Source: Flavobacterium sp. N502540
GTDB taxonomy: Bacteria; Bacteroidota; Bacteroidia; Flavobacteriales; Flavobacteriaceae
NCBI RefSeq assembly: GCF_025947365.1
Contig: NZ_CP110012.1
Location: 5,332,001-5,396,000 of the forward strand
DNA length: 64,000 bases
Reading direction: 5' to 3'
Shown: positions 8,430 through 18,669 of the stretch, in pieces
Numbering within the stretch: position 1 is the stretch's first letter
Layout: each line of letters starts with the position of its first letter
Position numbers and translations under genes: made by a program
The notes under the pieces: generated by a model
What the model was told of the DNA's origin: nothing
The model's input: the letters and a program-made list of their open reading frames with translations, nothing else
Databases searched by the model: none

Positions 8430-8915
8430 CTATTTTAAATCTTTGGGGAAAATTGTTTTATGAGTTTTACCTTTATGAATGCTGTCCCAGCTTTCGGCAT
8501 CAAACTGTAGTGATACAAAGCCTGACGTAGGTACATTTTCAATAAAAACATCCCCAAATTTATTAACAAAATTTGTAATAGCCTCGTTATGTCCAAAAAG
8601 AATAACGCTTTCAAAACTATTATCACATGATTTGATAACTTTTTCGAGTTGTCTGTCATCAAAGGTATAAAGGTCGTCTTTAAAAATGATACTTTCCAGA
8701 GGATATGAAATATTTTGTGCAAAAATAAGTGCTGTTTCCAGGGCCCTTGCAGCAGTACTACTCCACATTATATAGGTTTTAGGAAGAAACTCTAAAATTG
8801 TAGACGATACGTCATGTGCGTCTAAAATGCCTTTTTTCATTAAAGGTCTATCGAAATCTTTTAACGGAGCTTCCCAACTTGATTTTGCATGGCGTATTAA
8901 AATTAAGTTTTTCAT
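8430..8915 (-). CDS. sixA: SixA-type histidine phosphatase
   Basis: 161 residues of the histidine phosphatase (phosphoglycerate mutase-like) superfamily. The catalytic RHG-type motif is here 'LILIRHAKSSW' at the N-terminus, with a second catalytic His in 'ILFGHNEAI'. The short length and Arg-His-Ala motif are typical of SixA-like phosphohistidine phosphatases. The ATG at 8915 is preferred to the TTG at 8921. It is first in an operon with ppk1 and ppx. PPK1 works through a phosphohistidine, which makes a functional tie attractive but unproven. Confidence 0.85.
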   Translation of the reverse strand: MKNLILIRHAKSSWEAPLKDFDRPLMKKGILDAHDVSSTILEFLPKTYIMWSSTAARALETALIFAQNISYPLESIIFKDDLYTFDDRQLEKVIKSCDNSFESVILFGHNEAITNFVNKFGDVFIENVPTSGFVSLQFDAESWDSIHKGKTHKTIFPKDLK

Positions 8916-9416
8916 AAGCAAAAGGTTTACAAACTTCTTAAGTGAAGATGATTTTTTTATTGAACTTCTAATTTACAAAAGAAATTCTAAACCTTTTCAT
9001 TTTTTTACTTCTGTTAACATTTAAACAAAATTTTAACAGCGAACACCTAAGTCAAAAATCTCAAAAATCAAAAAAAGAAGATTCTCTCTTTTTAGAAAAA
9101 AGTGTTCTTCATCTATTAAATCAAACACTTAGTCGATAGTATTACTATTCTCAAAAAACACACTAAATAATTGAATATTAAACATTTAAACCATTTTTAA
9201 AATTCGGTTTTTAATGGAAAATATAAATTTTAGACCCTTTTTTATTTGTCAAAAATGTCTAAAAAAAGTGTTTTTTAACGCTTCATTTAACAAAAAAAAT
9301 ACACTTCAACGAGTTTTTAGGTTAGTTACGGAGAAAAAAAACCAAAATTAATTACACCTTATAACTTTGGTTTTGTTAAAATATCACAAGTACTTCAAAA
9401 AACAAAATCCTAAAAT
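8916..9416. other. Divergent intergenic region, sixA operon / adhesin
   Basis: About 500 bp of very AT-rich DNA between divergent genes. It should hold promoters for the sixA-ppk1-ppx operon and for the adhesin. The only clear element is a TAnnTTTG box at 9362-9369. No small gene is supported. Confidence 0.5.
9362..9369 (+). promoter_or_regulatory. Candidate -7 box of the adhesin gene
   Basis: TAACTTTG matches TAnnTTTG, 47 nt before the adhesin ATG. No clear -33 TTG lies at 19-20 nt spacing. Confidence 0.4.
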
Positions 9417-12400
9417 ATGAAAACTAAAACTACTCTACAAGAAGTGGGAAATTTCATTAAATGTGGTACCTATTTTTTCCCGTTTCACAAAAATGATCAA
9501 CAAGATGCCTTTTCCAAAATTAGTTTAAAATCATTTTTAATTTTAATTTTAGGATTAGCCCTGTACTCTTCGGCAGTTGTTGCTCAGGAAATCCCTGTTA
9601 GATATGGAAATACTCTTCCTTATAGCAAGGCAACCTCAAAGACAGCAAAAACAGCAGCTTCTACAGAGGCCGTTAGTGCATTGGCAGCTGTTGCCGGCTC
9701 TATTGATGTCGCCAATCCCTCAACAGGTTATAATGCTTATAATGCGGATCAGCTTGTTCGTAATATCTTAACCTCCGGCTGTTTGACCATAAGTAATGTT
9801 CGTTTCGGTTATTACAGAAATAACAACAACAACTGGACCTGGGTCGATCACACCTGGTCTGCTACTGCGGGAGATCGTCAATTGGGTTACTTCAGTAAGG
9901 GTACTTCAACCTTTCCAATCGACGAAGGACTTCTTTTATCTACAGGAAAAATTAGCTCTGCCATGGGGCCGAATACCTATACCAACAAATCGGATGCAAT
10001 GGTTAGTGCAGCAAGTGATCAGGATTTAACTGCAATTTCGGGAGAAACAATGCATGATGCCTCTATATTAGAATTTAATTTTATTCCGGATGGTAATCTT
10101 GTAGAATTCAAATTCGTTTTTGCTTCAGAAGAATATCTGGAATACGTAAATACCGATTTTAATGATGCATTCGGTTTCTTTTTAAGTGGTTTTGGAATTA
10201 CCGGAACTTATACCAATAACGCTATCAATCTTGCACAATTACCAAACGGTGATGCCGTAACCATAAATAACATACATTCTGCCGGAACAAACGTAAATAA
10301 CGTTGCTTTTCCGGCAAAAAATGCTACCTATTATACAAACAATCCCCCTGGTTCCACCACTATGGAGTATGATGGTTCAACAGTAGTTCTTACTGCTACT
10401 TATGCTGTTACAGCGGGAAAAACTTACAAAATAAAAATGGCCATTGCCGATGCCTCAGATCAACAATGGGATGCCGGTGTATTTTTAAAAGCAAAAAGTT
10501 TTGCGACAAACACTTTGGTTATCACTAATCCTGCCCCTGTATGCGTAAATGGAACTGCCGACCTTACTTTACCAGCCGTTACCGCAGGAAGTACTTCAGG
10601 GCTAACTTACACCTATTGGCAAGATGCCGCTGCCACTATTCCATACAATACACCAACTGCAGCGCCGGTAGGAACTTATTACATTAAAGGTCAAAACACA
10701 CAATCCGGTTGTTCTGATACGAAACCAGTTGTTGTAAGTCAAACTAACATTGTGATAACAGAAACTGCCGCTTCTCATGTTGACGTAAAATGTAAAGGAG
10801 GCGCAACAGGTTCTGCAACGGTAACTGCTTCGGGAGGAACTGCGCCTTATACCTACTCCTGGAATACAACTCCGGTACAAACCTCAGCAACGGCTTCTAA
10901 CTTAGCTGCCGGAACTTACACTGTAACCGCTACTGATTCCAAAGGATGTACTGGTACCAAACAAATCATTATTACGGAGCCGACTGCTGTCTTAACCGCT
11001 ACCACATCACAAACTAATGTGACCTGTAATGCAGGAACAACAGGTTCTGCAACGGTAACTCCTGCCGGAGGAACCGCACCTTATACCTACTCCTGGAACA
11101 CAACTCCGGTACAAACCTCAGCAACGGCTTCTAACTTAGCTGCCGGAACTTATACGGTAACGATTAAAGACGCCAATCTTTGTACAATTACTAAAACTTT
11201 CACGATCACAGAACCAACAGCTATAACGGCTACCACTTCGCAAACCAATGTACTTTGTAAATCAGGCACAACAGGTTCTGCAACAGTAACGCCTACCGGA
11301 GGAACGGGAGCATACACCTACTCTTGGTCACCATCCGGAGGATCTGCCGCAACCGCTTCTAACTTAGCTGCGGGAACGTATACCGTGACCATTAAAGATG
11401 CAAATCTTTGTACCATCACTAAAACTTTTACTATCACAGAACCTGCAGCTGCATTAACTGCAACTACTTCACAAACCAACGTGCTTTGCAAATCAGATAC
11501 AACAGGATCTGCAACTGTAACAGTTTCCGGAGGAACAGGAGCCTATACTTATTCATGGGCACCATCTGGAGGATCTGCAGCAACGGCTTCTAACTTAGCT
11601 GCCGGAACGTATACCGTGACCATAAAAGATGCTAATCTCTGTACGATTACTAAGACTTTTACCATCACTGAGCCTGCAGCTGCTCTAACGGCTACTACTT
11701 CGCAAACTAACGTACTTTGTAAATCAGATACAGCGGGATCTGCTACAGTAACAGTTTCCGGAGGAACAGGAGCTTATACTTATTCCTGGGCACCATCGGG
11801 AGGATCTGCAGCTACGGCTTCAAACTTAGCAGCAGGAACTTATACGGTAACCATTAAAGACGCCAATCTTTGTACCATCACTAAAACTTTTACTATCACA
11901 GAACCTGCAGCTGCATTAACTGCAACTACTTCACAAACCAACGTACTTTGCAAATCAGATACAACAGGATCTGCAACGGTAACAGTTTCCGGAGGAACAG
12001 GAGCCTATACTTATTCATGGGCACCATCTGGAGGATCTGCAGCAACGGCTTCTAACTTAGCTGCCGGAACGTATACCGTGACCATAAAAGATGCTAATCT
12101 TTGTACCATCACTAAAACTTTTACCATCACTGAGCCTGCAGCTGCTCTAACGGCTACTACTTCACAAACCAACGTGCTTTGTAAATCAGATGCAACGGGG
12201 TCTGCAACAGTGACACCTACAGGAGGAACCGGAGCCTATACTTATTCCTGGGCACCATCTGGGGGATCTGCCGCAACTGCTTCTAACTTAGCAGCGGGAA
12301 CTTATACCGTGACGATTAAAGATGCAAATCTGTGTACCATCACTAAAACGTTTACCATCACAGAACCTGCAGCCGCTTTAACGGCTACTACTTCGCAAAC

Positions 12401-15400
12401 CAATGCATCTTGTAATTCAGGAGCAACAGGGTCTGCAACGGTAACCGTTTCGGGAGGAACCGGAGCATACACTTATTCCTGGTCACCATCGGGAGGATCT
12501 GCAGCAACGGCTTCTAACTTAGCTGCCGGAACATACACCGTAACAATTAAAGATGCAAATCTGTGTACGATTACTAAAACTTTTACCATCACAGAGCCAA
12601 CCACTATAACTGCAACTACTTCACAAACCAACGTACTTTGTAAATCAGATGCAACAGGATCTGCAACGGTAACCCCTACCGGAGGAACAGGAGCCTATAC
12701 CTATTCCTGGTCACCATCGGGAGGATCTGCAGCTACGGCTTCAAACTTAGCTGCCGGAACTTATACCGTGACCATAAAAGATGCTAATCTTTGTTCCATC
12801 ACTAAAACTTTTACTATCACAGAACCTGCAGCTGCATTAACTGCAACTACTTCACAAACCAACGTACTTTGTAAATCAGATACAACAGGATCTGCTACAG
12901 TAACCGTTTCCGGAGGAACTGGAGCCTATACTTATTCATGGGCACCATCTGGAGGGTCTGCAGCAACGGCTTCTAACTTAGCTGCTGGAACGTATACCGT
13001 GACCATAAAAGATGCTAATCTGTGTACCATCACTAAAACTTTTACCATCACTGAACCTGCAGCTGCTCTAACGGCTACTACTTCACAAACCAACGTGCTT
13101 TGTAAATCAGATGCAACGGGGTCTGCAACAGTGACACCTACAGGAGGAACCGGAGCCTATACTTATTCCTGGGCACCATCTGGGGGATCTGCCGCAACCG
13201 CTTCTAACTTAGCAGCGGGAACTTATACCGTTACGATTAAAGATGCTAATCTGTGTACCATCACTAAAACAGTAACCATTACCGAACCTGCAGCTGCTTT
13301 AACTGCTACTACTTCGCAAACCAATGCGTCTTGTAATTCAGGAGCAACAGGGTCTGCAACAGTAACCGTTTCGGGAGGAACCGGAGCCTATACTTATTCA
13401 TGGGCACCATCGGGAGGATCTGCAGCAACGGCTTCTAACTTAGCAGCCGGAACGTACACTGTGACCATAAAAGATGCTAATCTGTGTACGATTACTAAAA
13501 CTTTTACCATCACAGAGCCAAGCACTATAACTGCAACTACTTCACAAACCAACGTACTTTGTAAATCAGATGCAACAGGATCTGCAACGGTAACCCCTAC
13601 CGGAGGAACAGGAGCCTATACGTATTCCTGGTCACCATCTGGAGGATCAGCAGCAACGGCTTCAAACTTAGCCGCCGGAACGTATACTGTGACCATAAAA
13701 GATGCTAATCTTTGTTCCATCACTAAAACCGTAACCATTACCGAACCTGCAGCTGCTTTAACTGCTACTACTTCACAAACCAATGTAGCTTGTAATGCAG
13801 GAACAAATGGTTCTGCAACGGTAACAGTTTCCGGAGGAACGGGAGCTTATACTTACTCTTGGGCACCATCTGGAGGGTCTGCAGCAACCGCTTCTAATTT
13901 AGCTGCCGGAACGTATACCGTGACCATAAAAGATGCTAATCTTTGTTCCATCACTAAAACTTTTACCATCACAGAACCAACCGCTATAACTGCTACTACC
14001 TCACAAACCAACGTGCTTTGTAAATCAAATACAACAGGTTCTGCAACAGTAACACCTACAGGAGGAACCGGAGCTTATACCTATTCCTGGTCGCCATCAG
14101 GAGGATCTGCAGCAACCGCTTCTAATTTAGCAGCCGGAACTTACACTGTGACGATTAAAGACGCTAATCTTTGTACAATTACTAAAACTATAACCATTAC
14201 CGAACCAGCAGCTGCATTGACTGCTACAACGTCACAAACGAATGTGTCTTGTAATGCCGGAACAAATGGTTCTGCAACGGTAACAGTTTCAGGAGGAACC
14301 GGAGCCTATACTTACTCCTGGGCTCCATCTGGAGGATCTGCCGCAACGGCTTCTAATTTAGCTGCCGGAACATACACCGTGACCATAAAAGATGCAAATC
14401 TTTGTACCATCACTAAAACTTTTACGATCACTGAACCAACAGTTCTAACCACTACCACTTCACAAATGAATGTAGGTTGTGGAGGTGATAATACGGGATC
14501 CGCTACTGTAAATGTTTCCGGTGGAACTCCAGGATATACTTATCTATGGTCTCCGTCTGGTGGAACAGCAGCTACAGCAAGTGCTCTTACTGCCGGAACT
14601 TATACCGTAACGGTTACTGATGCAAACTCTTGTACTATATCTAAATCAGTTACTATTATCGACGGCGATTCTATTAAACCAATAATTGACCCACTGCCAC
14701 AAACTTCTACTATTAATTGTCCTGCGACACCAGTATTTGCTACTGCCACTGCAACAGATAATAATGGAGTGATTTCATCCTTAACCTACACAGATGTTAT
14801 TACACCTGGTGGATGTGCGGGTTCCTATACACAAACCAGAACCTGGACTGCTGTTGATGCCTGTGGAAATGTCTCTCTTCCTGTTAGTCAGGTGATCATT
14901 GTACAAGATATTTCTGCTCCTACCTGGTCTACTGCAGCTGCCTCTTTAAACAAAACAATAGAATGCAGCGATACAGCAGCTTTAACTGCCGCACAGGCTT
15001 TATTCCCAACCGCTACAGACGCTTGTGATACTGATGTTTCGAATATCGTAAAAGTAAGCGGTGCTTTTGTGGCCTCTCAAGGTTGCGCTAATGCCGGAAC
15101 GTATACCAATACCTGGACTGTGAAAGACGATTGTGGAAATACTTCTGATACTTTCACTCAGGTGATTACCATTCAGGATACTTCAAAACCAACATGGTCT
15201 ACTGCAGCTACTTCTTTAAACAAAACAATAGAATGCAGCGATACAGCAGCTTTAACTGCCGCACAAGCTTTATTCCCAACCGCTACAGACGCTTGTGATA
15301 CTAATGTTTCAAACATTGTAAAAGTAAGCGGTGCTTTTGTGGCCTCTCAAGGTTGTGCTAATGCCGGAACGTATACCAATACCTGGACTGTGAAAGACGA

Positions 15401-17585
15401 TTGTGGAAATACTTCTGATACTTTTACTCAGGTGATTACTATTCAGGATACTTCAAAACCAACATGGTCTACTGCAGCTACTTCTTTAAACAAAACAATA
15501 GAATGCAGCGATACAGCAGCTTTAACTGCCGCACAGGCTTTATTCCCAACCGCTACAGACGCATGTGATACTAATGTTTCGAATATCGTAAAAGTAAGCG
15601 GTTCATTTGTAGCTTCTGAAGGTTGTTCTAATGCCGGAACGTATACCAATACCTGGACTGTGAAAGACGATTGCGGAAATACCTCAGATACCTTCACTCA
15701 GGTGATTACTATTCAGGATACTTCAAAACCAACATGGTCTACTGCAGCTGCTTCTCTAAACAAAACCCTAGAATGTAGCGATGCAGCAGCTTTAACTGCC
15801 GCACAGGCTTTATTCCCAACCGCTACAGACGCTTGTGATACCAATGTTTCGAATATCGTAAAAGTAAGCGGTTCATTTGTAGCTTCTGAAGGTTGTTCTA
15901 ATGCCGGAACATATACCAATACCTGGACTGTGAAAGACGATTGTGGAAATACTTCTGATGCTTTTACTCAGGTGATTACTATTCAGGATACTTCAAAACC
16001 AACATGGTCTACACAAACTGCTTCTCTAAACAAAACTCTAGAATGCAGCGATACAGCAGCTTTAACTGCCGCACAGGCTTTATTCCCAACCGCTACAGAC
16101 GCTTGTGATACCAATGTTTCGAATATCGTAAAAGTAAGCGGTTCATTTGTAGCTTCTGAAGGTTGTTCTAATGCCGGAACGTATACCAATACCTGGACTG
16201 TGAAAGACGATTGTGGAAATACCTCAGACACCTTCACTCAGGTGATTACTATTCAGGATACTTCAAAACCAACCTTTACCGGAACACTACCTGCCGATAT
16301 TACTGTTTCTTGTGATGCTGTACCTCAACCGGCAAATATGGAAGCTTCCGATAATTGCAGTGGTAACTTACCAATTGTTTTCAGCGAAACAAAAAGCAAT
16401 ACTGAGGATCAATGTAGTACAAATTATACTTTAACCCGTAAATGGACCACCAGTGATTGTAGTGGAAATACAATTTCTTACACTCAGATCATAACCGTTA
16501 GAGATACCACTCCACCTACAGGAACAGCTCCAGTAAATGTAGCAAATCTGCAAACTATTGCTGATATCCCTGTTGGAAATCCGAGCGACATAACCAATGC
16601 TGTGGATAACTGCAGCAGTACGGTAAACATTACTGTAAGTGACGCCAATAATGGAGGAAGCGGTTGTGATGGAAGTCCTTACATCCTAACGAGAACCTAT
16701 ACTTTAACAGATTGTGCCGGTAATAAAACGCTATTGACTCAAACCTTTACTGTAGAAAACAAAGTTTCAGTATCTGGAGTTGCTACAAATGTGAACTGTT
16801 CGAACGGAAGAAGTGGTTCGATTCTGGTAACTAATAGTCCAGGCTCAACTGTTATCATTAAAAATGAAAAAAATGAAACTGTTGCAAACACCAATCTACC
16901 GGCCGGTACATATACTCTTACAGCAACATCTTCTGTAAACAAAGGAAATCAAGCCTGTACTGCAACTGCAACTGTTACAATCACAGCAACTCCTACCGAA
17001 ACAATGACTGTAAGCAGTACAGCCTGTAACGATGATTCGACCATTATTAACTTACTATCATTGTTACCTGAAAGTACTCCTACTAACGGAATCTGGGTAG
17101 ATAACAGTAATACCAACAGCATACAAGGAAACAATTTTAATCCTTTAGGTCTGGCAATAGGCAATTATACATTCGAATACAAAATACCTGATGCTAGCTG
17201 TCCAAGAAGTATTGTACTGAATATGGCAATAAATGATGATTGTAAAGTACTTGCCTGTGGAAGTATAGTAGTTCACAATGCTTTTTCTCCAAATGGTGAC
17301 GGAATCAACGATGTCTTCACGATAGACAGTATCGGCGATACCACTTGTTATCCAGAGAATGATGTAGAAATCTATAACCGTTGGGGCGTATTGGTATTTG
17401 AAACACACAATTACAACAATCAAACCAATGCATTTGATGGAATTTCAAGAGGCCGAACCACAGTGAAACAATCTGACGGACTACCAACAGGAACTTATTT
17501 CTACATTATTAACTACAAATCATTGGACGGAAATAATGTACTTCAGAATAATAAAAAAGACGGATATCTTTATTTATCGAAATAA
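9417..17585 (+). CDS. Giant SprB-repeat surface adhesin with type B T9SS sorting domain
   Basis: 2722-residue cell-surface protein. Order: a long N-terminal leader with a hydrophobic signal core 'FLILILGLALYSSAVVAQ' (about 40-57); a choice-of-anchor L domain (about 105-365, 'FPIDEGLLLSTG', 'FKFVFASEEYLEYVNTDFND'); an Ig-like linker; 17 SprB-type repeats of 76-77 residues (about 442-1750); an HYR-like segment; five near-identical 90-residue repeats (about 1836-2284); further Ig-like modules; and a C-terminal gliding-motility-associated (type B, CHU_C) sorting domain from about 2614 ('HNAFSPNGDGINDVF', 'YNRWGVLVFE', 'PTGTYFYII'). SprB-like adhesins are exported by T9SS and carried along the cell in gliding. 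It is followed by PorP/SprF-like and OmpA-like genes, as is usual for SprB. It is a SprB paralogue rather than SprB itself, which is over 6000 residues in F. johnsoniae. Confidence 0.93.
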   Translation: MKTKTTLQEVGNFIKCGTYFFPFHKNDQQDAFSKISLKSFLILILGLALYSSAVVAQEIPVRYGNTLPYSKATSKTAKTAASTEAVSALAAVAGSIDVANPSTGYNAYNADQLVRNILTSGCLTISNVRFGYYRNNNNNWTWVDHTWSATAGDRQLGYFSKGTSTFPIDEGLLLSTGKISSAMGPNTYTNKSDAMVSAASDQDLTAISGETMHDASILEFNFIPDGNLVEFKFVFASEEYLEYVNTDFNDAFGFFLSGFGITGTYTNNAINLAQLPNGDAVTINNIHSAGTNVNNVAFPAKNATYYTNNPPGSTTMEYDGSTVVLTATYAVTAGKTYKIKMAIADASDQQWDAGVFLKAKSFATNTLVITNPAPVCVNGTADLTLPAVTAGSTSGLTYTYWQDAAATIPYNTPTAAPVGTYYIKGQNTQSGCSDTKPVVVSQTNIVITETAASHVDVKCKGGATGSATVTASGGTAPYTYSWNTTPVQTSATASNLAAGTYTVTATDSKGCTGTKQIIITEPTAVLTATTSQTNVTCNAGTTGSATVTPAGGTAPYTYSWNTTPVQTSATASNLAAGTYTVTIKDANLCTITKTFTITEPTAITATTSQTNVLCKSGTTGSATVTPTGGTGAYTYSWSPSGGSAATASNLAAGTYTVTIKDANLCTITKTFTITEPAAALTATTSQTNVLCKSDTTGSATVTVSGGTGAYTYSWAPSGGSAATASNLAAGTYTVTIKDANLCTITKTFTITEPAAALTATTSQTNVLCKSDTAGSATVTVSGGTGAYTYSWAPSGGSAATASNLAAGTYTVTIKDANLCTITKTFTITEPAAALTATTSQTNVLCKSDTTGSATVTVSGGTGAYTYSWAPSGGSAATASNLAAGTYTVTIKDANLCTITKTFTITEPAAALTATTSQTNVLCKSDATGSATVTPTGGTGAYTYSWAPSGGSAATASNLAAGTYTVTIKDANLCTITKTFTITEPAAALTATTSQTNASCNSGATGSATVTVSGGTGAYTYSWSPSGGSAATASNLAAGTYTVTIKDANLCTITKTFTITEPTTITATTSQTNVLCKSDATGSATVTPTGGTGAYTYSWSPSGGSAATASNLAAGTYTVTIKDANLCSITKTFTITEPAAALTATTSQTNVLCKSDTTGSATVTVSGGTGAYTYSWAPSGGSAATASNLAAGTYTVTIKDANLCTITKTFTITEPAAALTATTSQTNVLCKSDATGSATVTPTGGTGAYTYSWAPSGGSAATASNLAAGTYTVTIKDANLCTITKTVTITEPAAALTATTSQTNASCNSGATGSATVTVSGGTGAYTYSWAPSGGSAATASNLAAGTYTVTIKDANLCTITKTFTITEPSTITATTSQTNVLCKSDATGSATVTPTGGTGAYTYSWSPSGGSAATASNLAAGTYTVTIKDANLCSITKTVTITEPAAALTATTSQTNVACNAGTNGSATVTVSGGTGAYTYSWAPSGGSAATASNLAAGTYTVTIKDANLCSITKTFTITEPTAITATTSQTNVLCKSNTTGSATVTPTGGTGAYTYSWSPSGGSAATASNLAAGTYTVTIKDANLCTITKTITITEPAAALTATTSQTNVSCNAGTNGSATVTVSGGTGAYTYSWAPSGGSAATASNLAAGTYTVTIKDANLCTITKTFTITEPTVLTTTTSQMNVGCGGDNTGSATVNVSGGTPGYTYLWSPSGGTAATASALTAGTYTVTVTDANSCTISKSVTIIDGDSIKPIIDPLPQTSTINCPATPVFATATATDNNGVISSLTYTDVITPGGCAGSYTQTRTWTAVDACGNVSLPVSQVIIVQDISAPTWSTAAASLNKTIECSDTAALTAAQALFPTATDACDTDVSNIVKVSGAFVASQGCANAGTYTNTWTVKDDCGNTSDTFTQVITIQDTSKPTWSTAATSLNKTIECSDTAALTAAQALFPTATDACDTNVSNIVKVSGAFVASQGCANAGTYTNTWTVKDDCGNTSDTFTQVITIQDTSKPTWSTAATSLNKTIECSDTAALTAAQALFPTATDACDTNVSNIVKVSGSFVASEGCSNAGTYTNTWTVKDDCGNTSDTFTQVITIQDTSKPTWSTAAASLNKTLECSDAAALTAAQALFPTATDACDTNVSNIVKVSGSFVASEGCSNAGTYTNTWTVKDDCGNTSDAFTQVITIQDTSKPTWSTQTASLNKTLECSDTAALTAAQALFPTATDACDTNVSNIVKVSGSFVASEGCSNAGTYTNTWTVKDDCGNTSDTFTQVITIQDTSKPTFTGTLPADITVSCDAVPQPANMEASDNCSGNLPIVFSETKSNTEDQCSTNYTLTRKWTTSDCSGNTISYTQIITVRDTTPPTGTAPVNVANLQTIADIPVGNPSDITNAVDNCSSTVNITVSDANNGGSGCDGSPYILTRTYTLTDCAGNKTLLTQTFTVENKVSVSGVATNVNCSNGRSGSILVTNSPGSTVIIKNEKNETVANTNLPAGTYTLTATSSVNKGNQACTATATVTITATPTETMTVSSTACNDDSTIINLLSLLPESTPTNGIWVDNSNTNSIQGNNFNPLGLAIGNYTFEYKIPDASCPRSIVLNMAINDDCKVLACGSIVVHNAFSPNGDGINDVFTIDSIGDTTCYPENDVEIYNRWGVLVFETHNYNNQTNAFDGISRGRTTVKQSDGLPTGTYFYIINYKSLDGNNVLQNNKKDGYLYLSK
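10744..14670 (+). repeat. 17 tandem SprB repeats (about 231 nt each)
   Basis: Units of 76-77 residues with the core 'TSQTNVLCKSDTTGSATVT', then 'GGTGAYTYSW', 'SAATASNLAAGTYTVTIKDA' and 'TITKTFTITEP'. The first two and the last are the most diverged. Central units are nearly identical in DNA. Units 6-9 and 10-13 repeat in the same variant order with a DNA period of about 921 nt, showing duplication of a four-unit block. Confidence 0.9.
14925..16270 (+). repeat. Five tandem 270-nt repeats in the adhesin
   Basis: Five 90-residue units, each starting near 'WSTAAASLNKTIECSD' and ending 'TFTQVITIQDTSKPT', with four to five conserved cysteines. The unit boundaries at 15181, 15451, 15721 and 15991 are exactly 270 nt apart. 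Units differ by few bases, so they arose recently or are kept alike by recombination. Confidence 0.9.
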
Positions 17586-17657
17586 AAAAAAGAACATATC
17601 TCACTGCATAGCAAGCACATAAAGCAACAATTTACAATTAATTAATAAAAAAATCCT

Positions 17658-17665
17658 TATTTTTG
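17658..17665 (+). promoter_or_regulatory. Candidate -7 box upstream of the PorP/SprF-like gene
   Basis: TATTTTTG matches TAnnTTTG, 54 nt before the ATG at 17720, in the 134-bp gap after the adhesin gene. The membrane partner could therefore also be transcribed separately. Confidence 0.3.
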
Positions 17666-17719
17666 AATATACAAATGCATAGACTTTTTTACAATTTAAA
17701 TTGAAAAAAAGTAGTACTA

Positions 17720-18658
17720 ATGAAAATAATAAATACCACTATGAGAACAAAATTATTTTTCTTCGTCATTATGTTTGTAACAATTGCGAGCTATGCACAG
17801 CAAGATGCACAATTTACGCAATATATGTACAATACCATAAACATTAATCCGGCTTATGCAGGATCGCGAGGAGCTTTAAGTGTTTTTGGATTATACCGCA
17901 CCCAATGGGTTGGACTCGACGGGGCTCCGGAAACCAGCGCTTTCTCAATCAATAGCCCTATAAATAATAGTAATTTAGGAATCGGAGCCTCTTTAGTAAA
18001 TGATAAAATTGGCCCAACTAACGAAAACAACTTTTCTGTAGACCTTTCCTATACTATTCAGACCTCAGCCGATTTTAAACTTTCGTTTGGTATCAAAGGA
18101 ACAGCCAACCTGTTCAATTTGGATGTCAGCAAATTAAATCCGGAGAGTCAGGGAGATCCACAGTTTCAGGATCTAAACAATAAGTTTTCGCCGAATGTGG
18201 GAGCCGGAGTCTATTGGCATTCTGATAAAGCATACATTGGTTTATCAGTACCTAATTTTATCGAAACCAATCGGTACTCTGATAATGATTATGCCATTTA
18301 CAAAGATAAAATCAATTATTATTTAATAGCCGGATATGTGTTTGATCTTGATAGACTTCAATACATCAAATTCAAACCTGCTTTACTGACCAAAATGGTC
18401 GAAGGAGCACCGCTTCAGGTAGATGTTTCTGCCAACTTTATGTTCATGGATAAACTTGTGGTTGGGGTTGCCTACCGATGGAGCGCTTCGCTTAGTGCTA
18501 TGGTAGGATTCCAGATTACTGACGGTCTCTATCTTGGTTATGGATACGATCGCGAAACCACTCGTTTAAACAACTATAATTCAGGATCACATGAGATATT
18601 CCTGCGTTACGAATTCTTCAAAAACAATGGTAAAATGACAACGCCACGTTTCTTCTAA
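17720..18658 (+). CDS. PorP/SprF-family T9SS outer-membrane protein
   Basis: 312 residues. A signal peptide ends at 'ASYAQQ', followed by the family hallmark 'DAQFTQYMYNTININPAYAGSRG' at the mature N-terminus. The rest is a predicted beta-barrel with alternating strands ending in 'EIFLRYEFF'. PorP/SprF proteins are needed for export and attachment of type B-sorted proteins encoded next to them; in F. johnsoniae SprF serves SprB. Its position directly after the adhesin gene marks it as that adhesin's dedicated partner. The ATG at 17720 is followed by another ATG at 17741, which would give a more compact signal peptide. Confidence 0.92.
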   Translation: MKIINTTMRTKLFFFVIMFVTIASYAQQDAQFTQYMYNTININPAYAGSRGALSVFGLYRTQWVGLDGAPETSAFSINSPINNSNLGIGASLVNDKIGPTNENNFSVDLSYTIQTSADFKLSFGIKGTANLFNLDVSKLNPESQGDPQFQDLNNKFSPNVGAGVYWHSDKAYIGLSVPNFIETNRYSDNDYAIYKDKINYYLIAGYVFDLDRLQYIKFKPALLTKMVEGAPLQVDVSANFMFMDKLVVGVAYRWSASLSAMVGFQITDGLYLGYGYDRETTRLNNYNSGSHEIFLRYEFFKNNGKMTTPRFF

Positions 18659-18669
18659 AAATTACGATT

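Noticed and set aside
10744..14670. CRISPR-like or satellite DNA because of the dense 231-nt repeats
   Set aside because: The repeats are in one reading frame, vary mostly at third positions and encode SprB modules.
15443..16237. Antisense reading frames of 68-84 residues opposite the 270-nt repeats
   Set aside because: They repeat with the adhesin's own repeat and look like reflections of its codon pattern; no start signals or independent conservation.
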